Positions 1 to 7,131 of a DNA stretch of 64,000 nt are shown here, one piece after another. Source of the stretch: [Clostridium] scindens ATCC 35704 (GTDB lineage Bacteria > Bacillota > Clostridia > Lachnospirales > Lachnospiraceae). A program made the position numbers and the translations under genes. The first letter of the stretch is position 1. Every line of letters begins with the position of its first letter. The notes beneath the pieces were generated by a model. It was not told the origin of the DNA. It saw nothing but the letters and a program-made list of their open reading frames with translations, and ran no database searches. The DNA lies in assembly GCF_004295125.1 (NCBI RefSeq), contig NZ_CP036170.1, forward strand, positions 2,916,501 to 2,980,500. The letters run 5' to 3'.

Positions 1-132
1 ATATGTAAATTTGAAAACAGGGCCATACAACGAACAATGATCCTTGAAATTGAAAAATTAAGCGGTTGCACAGCGACGGAAGAACAGTTATTGGAAATGT
101 TGGGAAACAAAGAAATTAAGTTTGACGGATAG
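1..132 (+). CDS. C-terminal fragment of a phage protein (partial)
   Basis: An open frame runs in from the left edge and stops at TAG 130-132. It gives 43 residues with a mostly helical, charged composition. The stop lies just before the ribosome site of the methylase gene at 155, as expected for an early phage operon. No family is recognisable from this fragment. Confidence 0.5.
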   Translation: MCKFENRAIQRTMILEIEKLSGCTATEEQLLEMLGNKEIKFDG

Positions 133-138
133 AGGAAA

Positions 139-157
139 GAAAGGAGATCTAACCATG
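139..157 (+). promoter_or_regulatory. Copy 1 of a 19-bp translation-start cassette
   Basis: A 19-bp stretch with AAAGGAG, a BglII-like AGATCT and the ATG is identical at 139-157, 883-901 and 2180-2198. It is the ribosome-binding site and start of three different early genes. Confidence 0.75.
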
Positions 158-697
158 GCACCATTAAACAAGGCTTTATTCAGCAGCGCGAAGGAAGATT
201 GGGCGACGCCGCAGGACTTCTTCGACGAATTAAACAAGGAATTTCACTTCGATTTAGATCCATGCGCTGACGCGGAAAACGCGAAGTGTAAGGAATTTTT
301 CACGAAGGAGCAAAACGGACTTTTGCAGGATTGGGGGGGGCGTTGCGTCTTCTGCAATCCACCTTACGGGAGAACTTCAACCGGCGAATGGATCAAAAAG
401 TGTTACGAAGAAGCACAGAAACCGGGAACGGTTGTTGTTGCGCTCATTCCGGCGCGTACTGACACAAGGTTTTTTCACGATTACATATACCACAAAGCGG
501 AAATTCGCTTCATAAAAGGCCGCCTTCACTTCGGCGGCTGCAAAGACGCGGCGCCGTTTCCTTCTATGGTGGTAGTGTTCAGAAAGGGAAAAGAGAATGA
601 AGAAGAAAAGAAAACAGGCTGCACCGCTGCAGGCCACACCGAAGAAAAAGCCGCGGAGAAGGACGACGGATCCGAAAACGGCGTTGACGGTATTTGA
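155..697 (+). CDS. Phage DNA N6-adenine methyltransferase (Dam-like, PF05869 type)
   Basis: Predicted to transfer a methyl group from S-adenosylmethionine to adenine N6 in DNA, which in phages commonly protects against host restriction or marks replicated DNA. The 180-residue product has the N-terminal WATPQDFFDELNKEF block and LDPCAD of phage Dam-like enzymes, and the catalytic NPPYGR motif about a third of the way in. ATG 155 is preferred over upstream frame codons because a perfect AAGGAG lies 8 bases upstream. The last ~40 residues are low-complexity and overlap the next gene by 101 bases, so the conserved domain ends at about the VVVFRKG stretch. The target sequence cannot be read from the protein. 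Confidence 0.88.
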   Translation: MAPLNKALFSSAKEDWATPQDFFDELNKEFHFDLDPCADAENAKCKEFFTKEQNGLLQDWGGRCVFCNPPYGRTSTGEWIKKCYEEAQKPGTVVVALIPARTDTRFFHDYIYHKAEIRFIKGRLHFGGCKDAAPFPSMVVVFRKGKENEEEKKTGCTAAGHTEEKAAEKDDGSENGVDGI

Positions 698-878
698 ACC
701 GAACACGGTTTATTTTAATGATTTCCTTGAAACATACATAGGCGCAAAGTGGCAGGCGATAAAAGGCAGCCTTTACGACGCCGGTTATCAGACGATCGAA
801 GTCAGCCGGTACCGCGACGAACTGTTAGAGGATTTCAAAGAAATGTGCAGGGAAAACGGCCTGCATGGCATTGTGTGA
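597..878 (+). CDS. Small basic phage protein, function unknown
   Basis: A 93-residue product that starts inside the methylase gene in another frame (101-base overlap). The first 25 residues are very rich in Lys and Arg, suggesting nucleic-acid binding. The rest looks like a small folded domain with aromatic residues (YFNDFLETYIGAKW). It has only a weak purine-rich ribosome site. The long overlap could mean that the methylase tail is read-through of unconserved sequence, or that the true start of this gene is later. I do not recognise a family. Confidence 0.55.
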   Translation: MKKKRKQAAPLQATPKKKPRRRTTDPKTALTVFEPNTVYFNDFLETYIGAKWQAIKGSLYDAGYQTIEVSRYRDELLEDFKEMCRENGLHGIV

Positions 879-882
879 GACA

Positions 883-901
883 GAAAGGAGATCTAACCAT
901 G
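883..901 (+). promoter_or_regulatory. Copy 2 of the 19-bp translation-start cassette
   Basis: Identical to 139-157 and 2180-2198. Ends in the ATG of the gene at 899. Confidence 0.75.
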
Positions 902-1264
902 GGAAACGTTGTAAAACGCGAAGTTTATAAACTGATCGACAAAGAATTGGCGGCAGCGAATGAAAAGTTTCCGCTTTTTGGCAGCAGTCACGAAGCCTTC
1001 GCGGTAATTCTGGAAGAAGCAGAGGAAACGAAGGAAGAAGCGCAAAACCTTGAAATATTGGTGAATAACTTCTGGATCGGCGTCAGAGAGAACCACAGCC
1101 CGGAAGCGGCGCACGAAGAATTGACGGAGATTTACAGAACGGCGCTTGATCTGGCCGTGGAAGCAATACAGACCGCAGCAATGGCAAGAAAAGGAATTTT
1201 AAGTAATATCGAACTTCTGGCAATAGACCAGTGTTTGACGGAAGAAGAAAGGGGCGCTTTATAG
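899..1264 (+). CDS. Phage protein of unknown function (helical, acidic)
   Basis: A 121-residue acidic, mostly helical product. The start at ATG 899 is fixed by the second copy of the 19-bp AAAGGAGATCTAACC-ATG cassette, although the frame is open further upstream. The pattern of Glu/Ala-rich helices followed by a second helical block resembles small MazG-like or phage replication accessory proteins, but no diagnostic motif is visible. Its stop TAG overlaps the GTG of the next gene by one base, so the two are probably translationally coupled. Confidence 0.65.
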   Translation: MGNVVKREVYKLIDKELAAANEKFPLFGSSHEAFAVILEEAEETKEEAQNLEILVNNFWIGVRENHSPEAAHEELTEIYRTALDLAVEAIQTAAMARKGILSNIELLAIDQCLTEEERGAL

Positions 1265-1632
1265 TGAGAAGAAGGAAAGAGGATCGAAGAAGGGAAAACA
1301 ACTTAGCGATTTTGCTTTTAATTCCCGTTTCCCTTCTCATGGCGGCATTTATCATTTTTGCCGTTGCGGACGACTGGAAGCAGCAGGACGCAGCGGCGCG
1401 GGAGCAGCAGGAAACAAAAGAACCGGAACCACTGACCATTGAAACGCCGGATCCATGCGACACCGGAAGTATTGTTATTTATGCAAACGGCGGCGTATAT
1501 GCGTTTTACGGTACGTTTGATATTAAAAACGACGGCCGGGACGGGGAAGAAATAATAATGACGCTTGAAGGGTACATGGAAGCAGAGTACCCACACGGAG
1601 TACCGGAAGTCAAAGAAACTTACGGGCCATAG
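1264..1632 (+). CDS. Small membrane-anchored phage protein
   Basis: A 122-residue product beginning at GTG 1264, which overlaps the previous stop (TAGTG) and has a GAAAGGGG-type ribosome site just upstream. A very basic start (RRRKEDRRRE) is followed by one strongly hydrophobic segment at about residues 13-36, then a polar C-terminal domain. The topology predicts a cytoplasmic N-terminus and the rest outside. No family is recognised. In this position it might be an exclusion or membrane-tethered accessory protein, but that is a guess. Confidence 0.6.
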   Translation: MRRRKEDRRRENNLAILLLIPVSLLMAAFIIFAVADDWKQQDAAAREQQETKEPEPLTIETPDPCDTGSIVIYANGGVYAFYGTFDIKNDGRDGEEIIMTLEGYMEAEYPHGVPEVKETYGP

Positions 1633-1647
1633 AAAGGAGAAAAGGGC

Positions 1648-1791
1648 ATGAGCCAGAGAAAGAGGATCGAAGAAGCATTGGCAAAATTAGGCATTACGAA
1701 CGAAGCACAGTTAAACGCAGCAATTCAGGGAATGAAACCGTTAAACATTTCCTTAATGGCAGCAGGGCAGCAGGAAAGAAAGGCGGGTTAA
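1648..1791 (+). CDS. 47-residue phage protein, unknown function
   Basis: A short gene with a strong AGAAAGGAG ribosome site, ATG at 1648 and TAA at 1789-1791. The next gene starts one base after this stop. It encodes a helical peptide beginning MSQRKRIEEALAKLG, which reads like a degenerate helix-turn-helix or small coiled element. The ribosome site and tight packing support its being real. Confidence 0.6.
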   Translation: MSQRKRIEEALAKLGITNEAQLNAAIQGMKPLNISLMAAGQQERKAG

Positions 1792-1792
1792 T

Positions 1793-2209
1793 ATGGATCT
1801 GAATAAAAATCAGGTGATCGCCGTCGATTTTGACGGGACATTGTGCAAGCAGGCATGGCCGGAGATAGGAGAAGAAAACGAAGCATTGATCCGGCACCTG
1901 AAAGAAAGGAAAGCAGAGGGCGCAAGGCTGATATTATGGACGAACCGCGAAGGCGATTTACTGGAAGAAGCGGTGGAATGGTGCAGGGAACGGGGCTTGG
2001 AGTTTGACACCGTGAACGCGAACTTGCCGGAACTGATCGACCTTTATAAAAACGACTGCCGCAAGATCAACGCCGACATTTACATAGACGACAAGGCAGT
2101 AAACCCGATCCCGTACCGACAGGCGGCCGGGTTCACATCATTAAACCCATACGCGAACCCGATCGACAAGGCAGAGTTTGAAAGGAGATCTAACCATGAC
2201 GGCAATTAA
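1793..2209 (+). CDS. HAD-superfamily phosphatase-like protein
   Basis: The 138-residue product has the HAD signature. Motif I is VDFDGTL near residue 11, with the nucleophile Asp. Motif II is ILWTNR near residue 50. The acidic motif IV is YIDDKAV near residue 100. There is no cap domain, so this is a minimal magnesium-dependent phosphohydrolase fold like those scattered through Firmicute phages. The substrate is unknown. The last ~5 codons overlap the next gene and its start cassette, so the C-terminus may have been altered by insertion of that cassette. Confidence 0.8.
   Translation: MDLNKNQVIAVDFDGTLCKQAWPEIGEENEALIRHLKERKAEGARLILWTNREGDLLEEAVEWCRERGLEFDTVNANLPELIDLYKNDCRKINADIYIDDKAVNPIPYRQAAGFTSLNPYANPIDKAEFERRSNHDGN
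2180..2198 (+). promoter_or_regulatory. Copy 3 of the 19-bp translation-start cassette
   Basis: Identical to 139-157 and 883-901. Here it lies inside the 3' end of the HAD gene and ends in the ATG of the gene at 2196. Confidence 0.75.
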
Positions 2210-2465
2210 GCGTTACATAAGAATTTTCAGAAGGAAAAGGCAGCAGGCCAGAACCAGAAGGAAAGCAAATCAGTATTTGATCGAAGTATTCAGCCTGACG
2301 AAGTGCGGGACACTTTCGGAACTGGACTTTTCGGCCGGTTATTATACCGGGATCGTAACGAAGGCGGCGGAGTTGGGAGAAATCACGGAGCAGCAGCGCG
2401 ACGAAGTGTTAAGGGTTCTTCACCATATCCACAAAGGCGAAAGAGAGATAAAAGAAAAAGAGTAA
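2196..2465 (+). CDS. Small basic phage protein, function unknown
   Basis: An 89-residue product with a highly basic first 25 residues (RRKRQQARTRRK) and a helical remainder. The start is set by the third 19-bp cassette, and it overlaps the HAD gene by 14 bases. It is the last gene of the first early block, followed by the hairpin at 2471-2511. No recognised family. Confidence 0.6.
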   Translation: MTAIKRYIRIFRRKRQQARTRRKANQYLIEVFSLTKCGTLSELDFSAGYYTGIVTKAAELGEITEQQRDEVLRVLHHIHKGEREIKEKE

Positions 2466-2470
2466 ATAAA

Positions 2471-2511
2471 AAAACGGATTGAAAAGGCGGGAACCTTAAA
2501 CAATCCGTTTT
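2471..2511 (+). terminator. Stem-loop between early gene blocks, probable terminator
   Basis: An 11-bp perfect inverted repeat (AAAACGGATTG with CAATCCGTTTT) around a 19-base loop. It ends in four T residues only, so termination may be modest. An AT-rich stretch (TATAAATATTATAG) follows and may supply a -10 region for the next genes. Confidence 0.55.
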
Positions 2512-2554
2512 GTTGGAAATCTAACCTATAAATATTATAGCAGAAAGGCGGGAA

Positions 2555-2998
2555 ATGTCAATGTTCAAAACCCATGAAAAGAGCCGGTTTGAGGTAATGA
2601 ACGGAACACAGATTGAGAATGCGAAACGGATTGTGATCCAGATTGCAGAAGAAAAGTTATATACAAATGGGCGCGGAATGGCGTGCTTTCTTTGCGAAAC
2701 CGTGGATCCGAAGGAATATGACCGTACAACGGCAGAGGGACGCGCAGCCGCCGCAGAAAAGGAACTGGTCGACGAAATAGAAGCCAACAAAATAGAAATG
2801 GAAGAAGCACAGGCGAAGATCGACGCACTGGAAGAACTTCTGGCAGAAGCGAAGGACGCCCGCGAAGGCATGAGAAACGCAGCGGCAGCAGTACGGGAAG
2901 AAAACCAGACATTATATAAAGCACTTGTGGAGTGCCGACGCATATTCGGAGAATTGCCGCCGGAAATTGAAACACTGATAGCGAAGGGAGAAAACTAA
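2555..2998 (+). CDS. Coiled-coil phage protein, function unknown
   Basis: The 147-residue product starts at ATG 2555 after an AGAAAGGCGGG ribosome site. Residues 1-55 form a small domain with a CFLC pair. Residues 60-125 are a long heptad-like Ala/Glu/Lys coiled coil, and the tail is short. Proteins of this shape next to replication genes are common in Firmicute phages, but none has a role I can assign from sequence. The next gene begins one base after its stop. Confidence 0.65.
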   Translation: MSMFKTHEKSRFEVMNGTQIENAKRIVIQIAEEKLYTNGRGMACFLCETVDPKEYDRTTAEGRAAAAEKELVDEIEANKIEMEEAQAKIDALEELLAEAKDAREGMRNAAAAVREENQTLYKALVECRRIFGELPPEIETLIAKGEN

Positions 2999-3244
2999 AT
3001 GTATACATTAAGCCAGTTTAGAAATTTAACGAAGGGACTTCCGGGAGATTTTGAAATCAGGATCGAAGCGTGTTTCACGCCGGAAGGGAATAAAACGGCG
3101 CCGTGTTTTGAAATCGTGACTTCCAAAAAAGCAAGGGAAGTTGTCTTAATGCCGGAAGTGGTACATATAAACGACGGCGAAGACGGCCTGACGGTAAGGC
3201 ATGAAAAGAAAGGCAAGAAAACGGAGCCGGAAAACACCGTTTAA
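2999..3244 (+). CDS. Small phage protein, function unknown
   Basis: An 81-residue product starting immediately after the upstream stop (TAAATG), so coupled to it. The sequence alternates beta-like stretches (FEIRIEACF, CFEIVTS, EVVLMPEVVHI), suggesting a small beta-sheet fold, and ends in a lysine-rich tail. No family recognised. Confidence 0.6.
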   Translation: MYTLSQFRNLTKGLPGDFEIRIEACFTPEGNKTAPCFEIVTSKKAREVVLMPEVVHINDGEDGLTVRHEKKGKKTEPENTV

Positions 3245-3260
3245 TATGAAATGTGGATAG

Positions 3261-3328
3261 CCCGGACGCGCGGAAACGCGGCCGGGTAATTCTGCAAGAA
3301 GAAAAGCAATCGAACACAGTTTCTTCTT
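3261..3328 (+). repeat. Two hairpins upstream of the HUH gene (possible origin or terminators)
   Basis: Hairpin 1 (3261-3286) pairs CCCGG and CGCG arms across one mismatch, with a six-base loop. Hairpin 2 (3296-3328) is a perfect 9-bp stem of AAGAAGAAA with TTTCTTCTT around 15 bases. They fill the 207-base gap before the HUH endonuclease gene. HUH proteins nick at hairpin-associated origins, so this is a reasonable origin candidate. Termination of the upstream operon is the simpler alternative. Confidence 0.45.
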
Positions 3329-3451
3329 ATATAAAAGGAAATCTTCTTTTCCGTCCTTGTAATGGGTATTAACAAACCGACGATCTATAAATTTATATAT
3401 TCAAGATCAGGATCCAGAAGGGAGAAGGGAAAGGGAAAAGGCGGGGATAAC

Positions 3452-4417
3452 ATGAAGGTAAGGACCTATGATAATTACGATTATGTAGAAGCGTATAAAA
3501 TAGATCTTCAATCAGACATAGAGAGAAAAGCAAGAAGGAAGTTTGAACAGGAAAACCCACTACAAACGCCAGACTATGAAACACAGTGGAAGGAGCAGCA
3601 AGAAAAATTAGAGGAATGGGAACTGGAAAGGCTGCTGAAAGAAGGGAAGGTGGAAAGTCTTTACCGGACAACGACTATAAAGGCAAAGAACATTGAAAGC
3701 GGACGCGAATTACTGGAAGCGCAAATTTACCCGTCATTCTTTCACAAAGCAGACGTTCCGCGCACAGGGAAAAAGAGAGAAAGCAAACCTTCACAGAAGA
3801 ACTTAAACGACAAAAAATCCAGAAGGTACCTTGTAAGGCTTGCAAATATCAATTTCAGCAAGAACGATCTATGGTGTACCTTCACATGGGACGAAGATCA
3901 CCTACCGGCAGACGAAGCCACAGCAGATAGGGACGTGACAAATTTTATAAGGCGAATAAATTACAGACAGAAAAAGAAGGGCCGGGAGAATATCAAGTAT
4001 ATTTATATACCGGTTGTCGAAGGCGCCGAACGTCCACACGTCCACATAATCATGACCGGAAAGGGGATTGATCGAGACGAATTAGAGGAACTATGGGGAA
4101 AAGGGGAGAGATCGAACACACGAAGGATCAAACCTGACGAAGATTTTTTGATTTCTGGCCTTGCCACTTATATTTCAAACAATAAGCGCGGGAAAAGGCG
4201 TTGGCGTGCTTCAAAGAACCTTAAGAAACCGCCGGAGCCTACGCGCAGTTATTCAAAGTTCAAGAAACCGAAAGTCGAAAAAATGGCGCATGATTATGAA
4301 ACTTTGAAAGCAGAAATGGAAAAAGCGTACCCGAACTATAAATTTTTAGACGCGGAAGTGAAATACAACGGCGTCACGGCGGCTTTTTACATATACGCCC
4401 GCATGGTGCGGAATTGA
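3452..4417 (+). CDS. HUH-family replication-associated (Rep) endonuclease
   Basis: HUH endonucleases nick one DNA strand and hold its 5' end through a tyrosine to start rolling-circle-type replication. The 321-residue product has the three expected blocks in order: the LWCTFTWDEDH strand near residue 145; the histidine pair in RPHVHIIMTG with H196 and H198; and a candidate catalytic Tyr 240 in LATYISNNKRG, followed by the RWRASKNLKKP stretch typical of Firmicute phage Rep-like proteins. Residues 20-75 are a charged helical extension. ATG 3452, with AAAAGGCGGGG upstream, is preferred to the upstream frame start at 3362, whose extra residues look like untranslated sequence. Confidence 0.8.
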   Translation: MKVRTYDNYDYVEAYKIDLQSDIERKARRKFEQENPLQTPDYETQWKEQQEKLEEWELERLLKEGKVESLYRTTTIKAKNIESGRELLEAQIYPSFFHKADVPRTGKKRESKPSQKNLNDKKSRRYLVRLANINFSKNDLWCTFTWDEDHLPADEATADRDVTNFIRRINYRQKKKGRENIKYIYIPVVEGAERPHVHIIMTGKGIDRDELEELWGKGERSNTRRIKPDEDFLISGLATYISNNKRGKRRWRASKNLKKPPEPTRSYSKFKKPKVEKMAHDYETLKAEMEKAYPNYKFLDAEVKYNGVTAAFYIYARMVRN

Positions 4418-4430
4418 AGGGGGTGAGAAT

Positions 4431-4712
4431 GTGAAAAAAATCATTGAAGGGAAAATTTACGACACGGAAAAAGCAGAAGTTATTTTTTCGTTTCGGCGAA
4501 AGTATCAGGATCCGATCGCTTGGAAGCCGGGGTATGCGTTCAACACATGGGAAGACGCGCGATATTTGAAGACGCAAAAGGGAACATTTTTATTTTATTG
4601 CAAGAGCCGGAAAGATCTAAAAGTGGTTAAGGAAGAAGAAGTAAAGAACGTGATCGAAAGGTTGGATCCTGATCGCTTTATGGAACTTTACGGAGAGTTA
4701 GAAGAAGGGTAG
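4431..4712 (+). CDS. Small phage protein, function unknown
   Basis: A 93-residue product starting at GTG 4431 after AAGGGGGTGAG, 13 bases downstream of the Rep gene. The pattern beginning KIIEGKIYDTEKAEVIFSFR is typical of small phage proteins of the same size found beside Rep-like or nuclease genes. These are predicted alpha/beta folds of unknown role. Confidence 0.6.
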   Translation: MKKIIEGKIYDTEKAEVIFSFRRKYQDPIAWKPGYAFNTWEDARYLKTQKGTFLFYCKSRKDLKVVKEEEVKNVIERLDPDRFMELYGELEEG

Positions 4713-4721
4713 GTGTGAAAT

Positions 4722-5216
4722 GTGAACCTTGCAAACATGAAGCGTTCCGAAACCACGGAACAAATAAGCCTTTTTAATTGGGCCAGAGCGAACGAAGCGT
4801 TTATACCGGAATTACGGTTGCTTCACCATGTACCAAACGAAGGAAAGCGGACAAATGGCGCAGTATTGAAGGCGGCAGGCTTGAAAACGGGCGTCCCGGA
4901 TCTGTCCTTGCCGGTGCCGCGTGGTGGCTTTCACGGGTTGTATATCGAAATGAAGTTCGGATCCGGGAAGACAACAAAGGCGCAGGAAGAATTTATGGCC
5001 TTGCTTCGGCAGCAGGGATATAAAACGGCCGTAGCCTATGGAGCGGAGCAGGCCCGCGAAATTATACGGCATTATCTGGCCCGCGCTGCAGGCTTCGATC
5101 TGGTGAATTGCGAAGAAGCCGTGAAAATGTTTGATTATTGCGAAGGCGTCGCCGTGGATTGGGCGCCTTGTGAAAAGTGCGAATTTTACAAAGCAAACAG
5201 AGAGAAAGGAGAATGA
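4722..5216 (+). CDS. VRR-NUC domain nuclease
   Basis: VRR-NUC proteins are PD-(D/E)XK-like nucleases common in phage replication regions, where stand-alone forms are thought to cut branched DNA. The 164-residue product has the family pattern: an N-terminal helix (QISLFNWAR), the HHVPNEGKR region, then GVPDLSL with the metal-binding Asp, and the YIEMK strand with the catalytic Glu and Lys near residue 80. The C-terminal ~40 residues contain a CEKC pair that may bind zinc. GTG 4722 is used. An ATG five codons later is an alternative. Confidence 0.85.
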   Translation: MNLANMKRSETTEQISLFNWARANEAFIPELRLLHHVPNEGKRTNGAVLKAAGLKTGVPDLSLPVPRGGFHGLYIEMKFGSGKTTKAQEEFMALLRQQGYKTAVAYGAEQAREIIRHYLARAAGFDLVNCEEAVKMFDYCEGVAVDWAPCEKCEFYKANREKGE

Positions 5217-5219
5217 CGA

Positions 5220-5834
5220 ATGTTTTTCAAACAGGCAGTTTTAAAACGTATGCTGAAAGCAGCATACAAGGGCGCGGGCCTGACGGTGGGACACGACGCC
5301 GGAAACGAAGAAGGGGGGCCGGAAGGATATTATATTTCTTCCGGGTGGTGGATCATCTGGTTTCTGGCTGACACAATGCCGAAGGAAGCAAAAGCCGCAG
5401 TCATTGAGTTGTGCGGCGATCTTCCGGGACCGGGCGAAGTATTCAAAGCAACAAAGGACATGGGGAACCAGTACGAAATTGAACAAAAGGAAGTTTACAA
5501 CTTGCCCGCTGCATTTAAAAAATGCGATTGCCGTTTTAACGTCACAAAGTTATTAGGGCAGCAGGGCGACAAGGTGATCCGGTTCATTCAGGAAGACGGA
5601 TCGACGCGGCACGTCACGGCCATATCGGAAATATTTATGAACCTGATAGATCCGGCCGCCGTTGATTACGACAACGGAGAATATGAGCCGTTCGGACCGG
5701 TTGCACTTTGCCCGACTTCGCCTTTCATGTATTGGGGCAACAATCAATGTTATCTTATGGCCGGAGTGAGGACAGCAGAAGAAGGAGAAGAAGCGGACTT
5801 CTGGAAGTTCTTAGAGGGTACAGAGATTTTATAA
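5220..5834 (+). CDS. Phage protein of unknown function
   Basis: A 204-residue protein with a glycine-rich N-terminal part, an aromatic stretch (YYISSGWWIIWFLAD) too mixed to be a clear membrane segment, and an acidic C-terminus. It has cysteines at KKCDCRF and QCYL. The spacing and ribosome site (AGAAAGGAGAATGACG) support ATG 5220. I do not recognise a family. Confidence 0.6.
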   Translation: MFFKQAVLKRMLKAAYKGAGLTVGHDAGNEEGGPEGYYISSGWWIIWFLADTMPKEAKAAVIELCGDLPGPGEVFKATKDMGNQYEIEQKEVYNLPAAFKKCDCRFNVTKLLGQQGDKVIRFIQEDGSTRHVTAISEIFMNLIDPAAVDYDNGEYEPFGPVALCPTSPFMYWGNNQCYLMAGVRTAEEGEEADFWKFLEGTEIL

Positions 5835-5861
5835 AACATTCAAAGAAAGGGGGCCGCCGTC

Positions 5862-6224
5862 GTGGCGCACACCATAGACGAAGATACAAAGAAAATTGTA
5901 AAAGCGATCGTTCACGGGGACCAGAAGCGACAGGGCCGGAAAAGGAAGGGGAAACACACGAACTTTGACCGGCAGGCAGAAGAAGCGATAAAGGCAGCGA
6001 AACGAGATCTTCCGCTTGAAGGCATGGGCCAGACGGCGCGCCGCCATATCATAGACAAGATATACAAAAGCCTGTTATACAATACGCCGTGGGAAATGTT
6101 GGGCGATACATATTGTTGTAGGCGGCTATTCTATGAATACCGCATGGAGTTTTGTTATCTGATAGCGGTACACATGGGGATCATAGAAGAAGACGGCAGC
6201 AGGCAGCAGGCAGCGGGAAAGTAG
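5862..6224 (+). CDS. Possible phage late transcription regulator (ArpU/RinA-like position and pattern)
   Basis: A 120-residue product starting at GTG 5862 after AAAGGGGG. The C-terminal pattern (YKSLLYNTPWEMLGDTYCCR followed by FYEYRMEFCYLIA) resembles the sigma-like helix-turn-helix end of small regulators that sit just before HNH and terminase genes in Firmicute siphoviruses. Those proteins activate the late operon. The assignment rests on position and this pattern, not on a firm family match. It could be an uncharacterised small protein instead. Confidence 0.45.
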   Translation: MAHTIDEDTKKIVKAIVHGDQKRQGRKRKGKHTNFDRQAEEAIKAAKRDLPLEGMGQTARRHIIDKIYKSLLYNTPWEMLGDTYCCRRLFYEYRMEFCYLIAVHMGIIEEDGSRQQAAGK

Positions 6225-6272
6225 GTCAGAAACAACCGCCGCCGTCGGATAGAATGAAAGAGAGTTGAGAGC

Positions 6273-6605
6273 ATGGCGAAAGAGTGGACGGACGGTTTCT
6301 ATTTGTCGAAGCCGTGGAGAAAGACGCGCGACGCATATTACAAACTGCAGCGCGGCCGGTGCGAACGGTGTATGGCTGAATACATGGCAGGCGCCCGAAA
6401 CATGGAAGATATAAACCCCGGAATAATTGTTCACCACAAAATAGAACTGACGCCGGACAACATAAACGATCCGCACATTGCCTTGTCATTCGACAACTTA
6501 GAGTTGCTATGCGAGGATCACCACAACAAGCAGCACAAGGCAAAGCCGAAGCGATATTCCTTCGACGCTGCCGGAAACATTATTGAAAACAAAAACTATA
6601 AATAA
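6273..6605 (+). CDS. HNH endonuclease next to terminase
   Basis: The 110-residue HNH protein has CERC near residue 30 and an HH pair in VHHKIEL near residue 54. LSFDNLELLCEDHHNKQH supplies the central Asn, a zinc Cys and the final His. HNH proteins beside TerS/TerL in cos-type phages such as HK97 are needed with terminase for specific cleavage at cos during packaging. The neighbouring terminase genes and the candidate cos region just downstream fit this role. Confidence 0.88.
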   Translation: MAKEWTDGFYLSKPWRKTRDAYYKLQRGRCERCMAEYMAGARNMEDINPGIIVHHKIELTPDNINDPHIALSFDNLELLCEDHHNKQHKAKPKRYSFDAAGNIIENKNYK

Positions 6606-6741
6606 TTTTTTTGAAAAAAATATTTCCATTTCCCACAAACCCCACCCCCCGGTCTGAAATTTTGGACCTTCCAACGAGAACCGAGGGAGTGAGGTAAAAA
6701 AAACTCTGCAAGTCGCGCGCACATGGAAGGGGGGTTAAATT
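6606..6741 (+). other. Candidate cos / packaging-start region
   Basis: A 136-base gap between HNH and TerS, where cos lies in many HK97-like Firmicute phages. It contains a long C run (positions 6644-6650) followed by an imperfect palindrome GGTC-(N10)-GACC at 6651-6668, several A/T runs and a GC-rich CGCGCGC block at 6715-6721. The exact cut cannot be placed from sequence alone. The purine-rich AAGGGGGG at 6727-6733 is also the TerS ribosome site. Confidence 0.4.
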
Positions 6742-7131
6742 ATGGCAGAAGATACAGAGAAAACGAAAAAGAAAGCAACAAATAGGCCGAAAAAGTTGAC
6801 GGCTGCAGCAATTAAAAAAGAGATAGAAAAACTTCAAAAATTATTCGAGGGGATCGAAGACGAAGACAAAAAAACCCTTGTAAATTCAGTCATTGAAGAA
6901 GCTGCTTTCCTGAAAGTGGCTTGCCTGCAGGCTAAAGAAGAAATGAAAAAAGAGGGCCTGACGACTGAAACCAAAAACGCTTCGCAGCATTTCATAAAAG
7001 CCCACCCTTCAACGGCGATTTATGAAAAATACGCGCGACAATATACGACGATCATTAACCAGTTAATCGAATATTTACCACCGAAAGAAAAGAAAAAGGT
7101 TTCAAAATTAGCGGCCCTTCGTGATGAATAA
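6742..7131 (+). CDS. terS: Terminase small subunit (P27 family)
   Basis: The DNA-recognition subunit of the packaging motor. The 129-residue product has a basic N-terminus, a central helix pair and the KAHPSTAIYEKYARQYTTIINQL segment typical of P27-type small subunits (PF05119). It overlaps the TerL gene by 11 bases. The upstream gap is the expected binding and cutting zone. Confidence 0.85.
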   Translation: MAEDTEKTKKKATNRPKKLTAAAIKKEIEKLQKLFEGIEDEDKKTLVNSVIEEAAFLKVACLQAKEEMKKEGLTTETKNASQHFIKAHPSTAIYEKYARQYTTIINQLIEYLPPKEKKKVSKLAALRDE

